A stretch of 6,599 bases of DNA. Source: an uncultured Bacteroidales bacterium (lineage in GTDB: Bacteria > Bacteroidota > Bacteroidia > Bacteroidales > UBA932). The position numbers and the translations under genes are program-made. Location of the stretch: assembly GCA_946062035.1 (NCBI GenBank), contig CAMGTS010000070.1, positions 1-6,599 of the forward strand. Reading direction: 5' to 3'. Of this stretch, positions 5,673-6,599 are shown piece by piece. Below the pieces are notes generated by a model. The model made no database searches and was not told the origin of the DNA. It saw nothing but the letters and a program-made list of their open reading frames with translations. Within the stretch, counting starts at the first letter, position 1. Each line of letters starts with the position of its first letter.

Positions 5673-6599
5673 AGAAGTGGTTGACCATATTGGTATTTCT
5701 CCTTTCAAGTCTGCATCTATTAGCCCAAGAGATTTGTATATCAAGCATTTCCATAAAAGGCAACAAACAGACAAGGGATGACGTGATCCTCCGAGAAGTG
5801 GCATTTTCAGTAGGAGACACGCTGACAGTTGAGGAGCTGGAGATGGCTATCATCGAGTCTCGTCAGAATCTCGTCAATACTTCACTATTCAATTATGTCA
5901 CTATCTCCCGATCCGAATCCGCGGAAATCGGAGACCGCCCTCATATAGACATAGAGATCTCTGTAGAAGAGAGGTGGTATCTATGGCCTCTGATAGATAT
6001 AAAATTGGAAGACCGCAATCTTAGCTCATGGCTCAAGAAGATGGATTTTGACCGTATCACATATACAACCGGTGCGATTTACAGCAACATGTTCGGATTA
6101 TCTCACAAGCTGAGTGTCAAGGCGATGCTCGGATATGAAAGAGGAGTGGACTTGTCCTACACGAAAATCCCGGTCAATCCTGAAAAGACAGCCTACCTCG
6201 GTTTTGAGACATTCTACATGAGCTACAAAAACCTGGATTACATTACGGAAAATAACAAACCCAGACATTTAAGCGGCGGAAAAGTCAAAGAGAAAACTTA
6301 CGGAGGAGCCGCAAGTGTCACTTTCAGGCCGCATATATCAGCGAGGCATAAGATTACCGCCCAGTATGATGTGAGTAAAATTGACGATTCCGTGAAATTG
6401 ATGAATCCGAATTATTGGGGAGTCAACGGGTTGACAAGCAGGACATTCGGGATAAAATACGACTACAGCGATGAACACAGGGACTACATCTTCTATCCTG
6501 TAAGAGGATATTACATCGGGGCTACTCTGAACCTTAGTGAAAGCAATGAGTTCGATTTTCTTTACGGCAATATAGTTATTGATTTGCAATATTATAAAG
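5669..6599 (+). CDS. Outer-membrane Omp85/BamA-like protein with one POTRA domain (partial, 3' end outside window)
   Basis: An open frame of 310 codons runs from GTG 5669 off the right edge; a TGA at 5657-5659 closes the frame upstream, so GTG is the only fitting start. The product begins with a signal peptide: MKK, a hydrophobic core WLTILVFLLSSLHLL and a probable cleavage near LLA|QE (residues 17-21). Residues about 22-102 form one POTRA domain, seen in ISIKGNKQTRDDVILRE, FSVGDTLTVEEL, the NLVNTSLFNYVTI strand and HIDIEISVEERWYLWP. From about 103 on, alternating aromatic and polar strands fit the start of an Omp85 (bacterial surface antigen) beta-barrel. BamA has five POTRA domains and TamA three, so this is neither in the strict sense. 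Single-POTRA Omp85 proteins of unknown cargo are known in Bacteroidota. It is divergent from the HU unit. The barrel C-terminus is not visible. Confidence 0.85.
   Translation, partial: MKKWLTILVFLLSSLHLLAQEICISSISIKGNKQTRDDVILREVAFSVGDTLTVEELEMAIIESRQNLVNTSLFNYVTISRSESAEIGDRPHIDIEISVEERWYLWPLIDIKLEDRNLSSWLKKMDFDRITYTTGAIYSNMFGLSHKLSVKAMLGYERGVDLSYTKIPVNPEKTAYLGFETFYMSYKNLDYITENNKPRHLSGGKVKEKTYGGAASVTFRPHISARHKITAQYDVSKIDDSVKLMNPNYWGVNGLTSRTFGIKYDYSDEHRDYIFYPVRGYYIGATLNLSESNEFDFLYGNIVIDLQYYK

Noticed and set aside
5736..5739. Cysteine at residue 23 of the Omp85-like protein as a lipoprotein lipobox
   Set aside because: The residues before it (Q-E-I) do not form a lipobox; a signal peptidase I site is more likely.
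5472..5804. 110-codon open frame on the minus strand covering the HU start and the intergenic region
   Set aside because: It runs through the HU promoter and start and over the Omp85 signal peptide and POTRA start, has no recognisable domain, and ends in low-complexity AT-rich sequence.

Overview
The window looks like an ordinary chromosomal stretch from a member of the Bacteroidota, most likely the order Bacteroidales. Several signs agree. The arginine genes are of the Bacteroides type: an ArgF'-type carbamoyltransferase tail, an ArgB with the YCFEKQGVL segment, and an M20 deacylase. The promoters fit the Bacteroidota -33 TTTG / -7 TAnnTTTG pattern, the genes mostly lack a Shine-Dalgarno sequence, and an RNase G/E gene sits beside an HU gene. 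No tRNA, rRNA, CRISPR array, insertion sequence or prophage gene was seen.

Positions 1-3441 (+ strand) are the distal part of an arginine biosynthesis operon. It holds the last 64 codons of an N-acetyl/N-succinylornithine carbamoyltransferase, then argB (kinase), an ArgE-type M20 deacylase and argH (argininosuccinate lyase). The first three genes are chained by 1- and 4-base stop/start overlaps, and argH follows after a 33-base gap. Together they phosphorylate N-acylglutamate, carbamoylate N-acylornithine, remove the acyl group and release arginine. In Bacteroides the acyl group is known to be succinyl rather than acetyl. The operon promoter lies upstream of the window.

Positions 3411-5548 (- strand) are a convergent nucleic-acid and ribosome unit. 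Its promoter at 5517-5548 is followed by an HU/IHF-like DNA-binding protein, a 30-residue, extremely basic protein (a candidate ribosomal protein), a terminator-like hairpin, and then an RNase G/E family ribonuclease. The terminator of the ribonuclease gene is formed by the last codons of argH plus the short convergent gap.

Positions 5549-5668 are a divergent intergenic region. It contains a -7-like element for rightward transcription, a low-confidence 35-codon frame and a 6-codon frame. From 5669 to the right edge (+ strand) runs an incomplete gene for an outer-membrane Omp85/BamA-like protein with a signal peptide, a single POTRA domain and the beginning of a beta-barrel. Its only in-frame start is GTG. 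A one-base change in a nearby T run would give an ATG start instead, which is the main annotation puzzle in the window.

I did not find a convincing undescribed system. The points most worth checking are the Omp85 start region, the hairpin placed directly before the RNase G/E start codon, the tiny basic gene, and the terminator built from argH codons.
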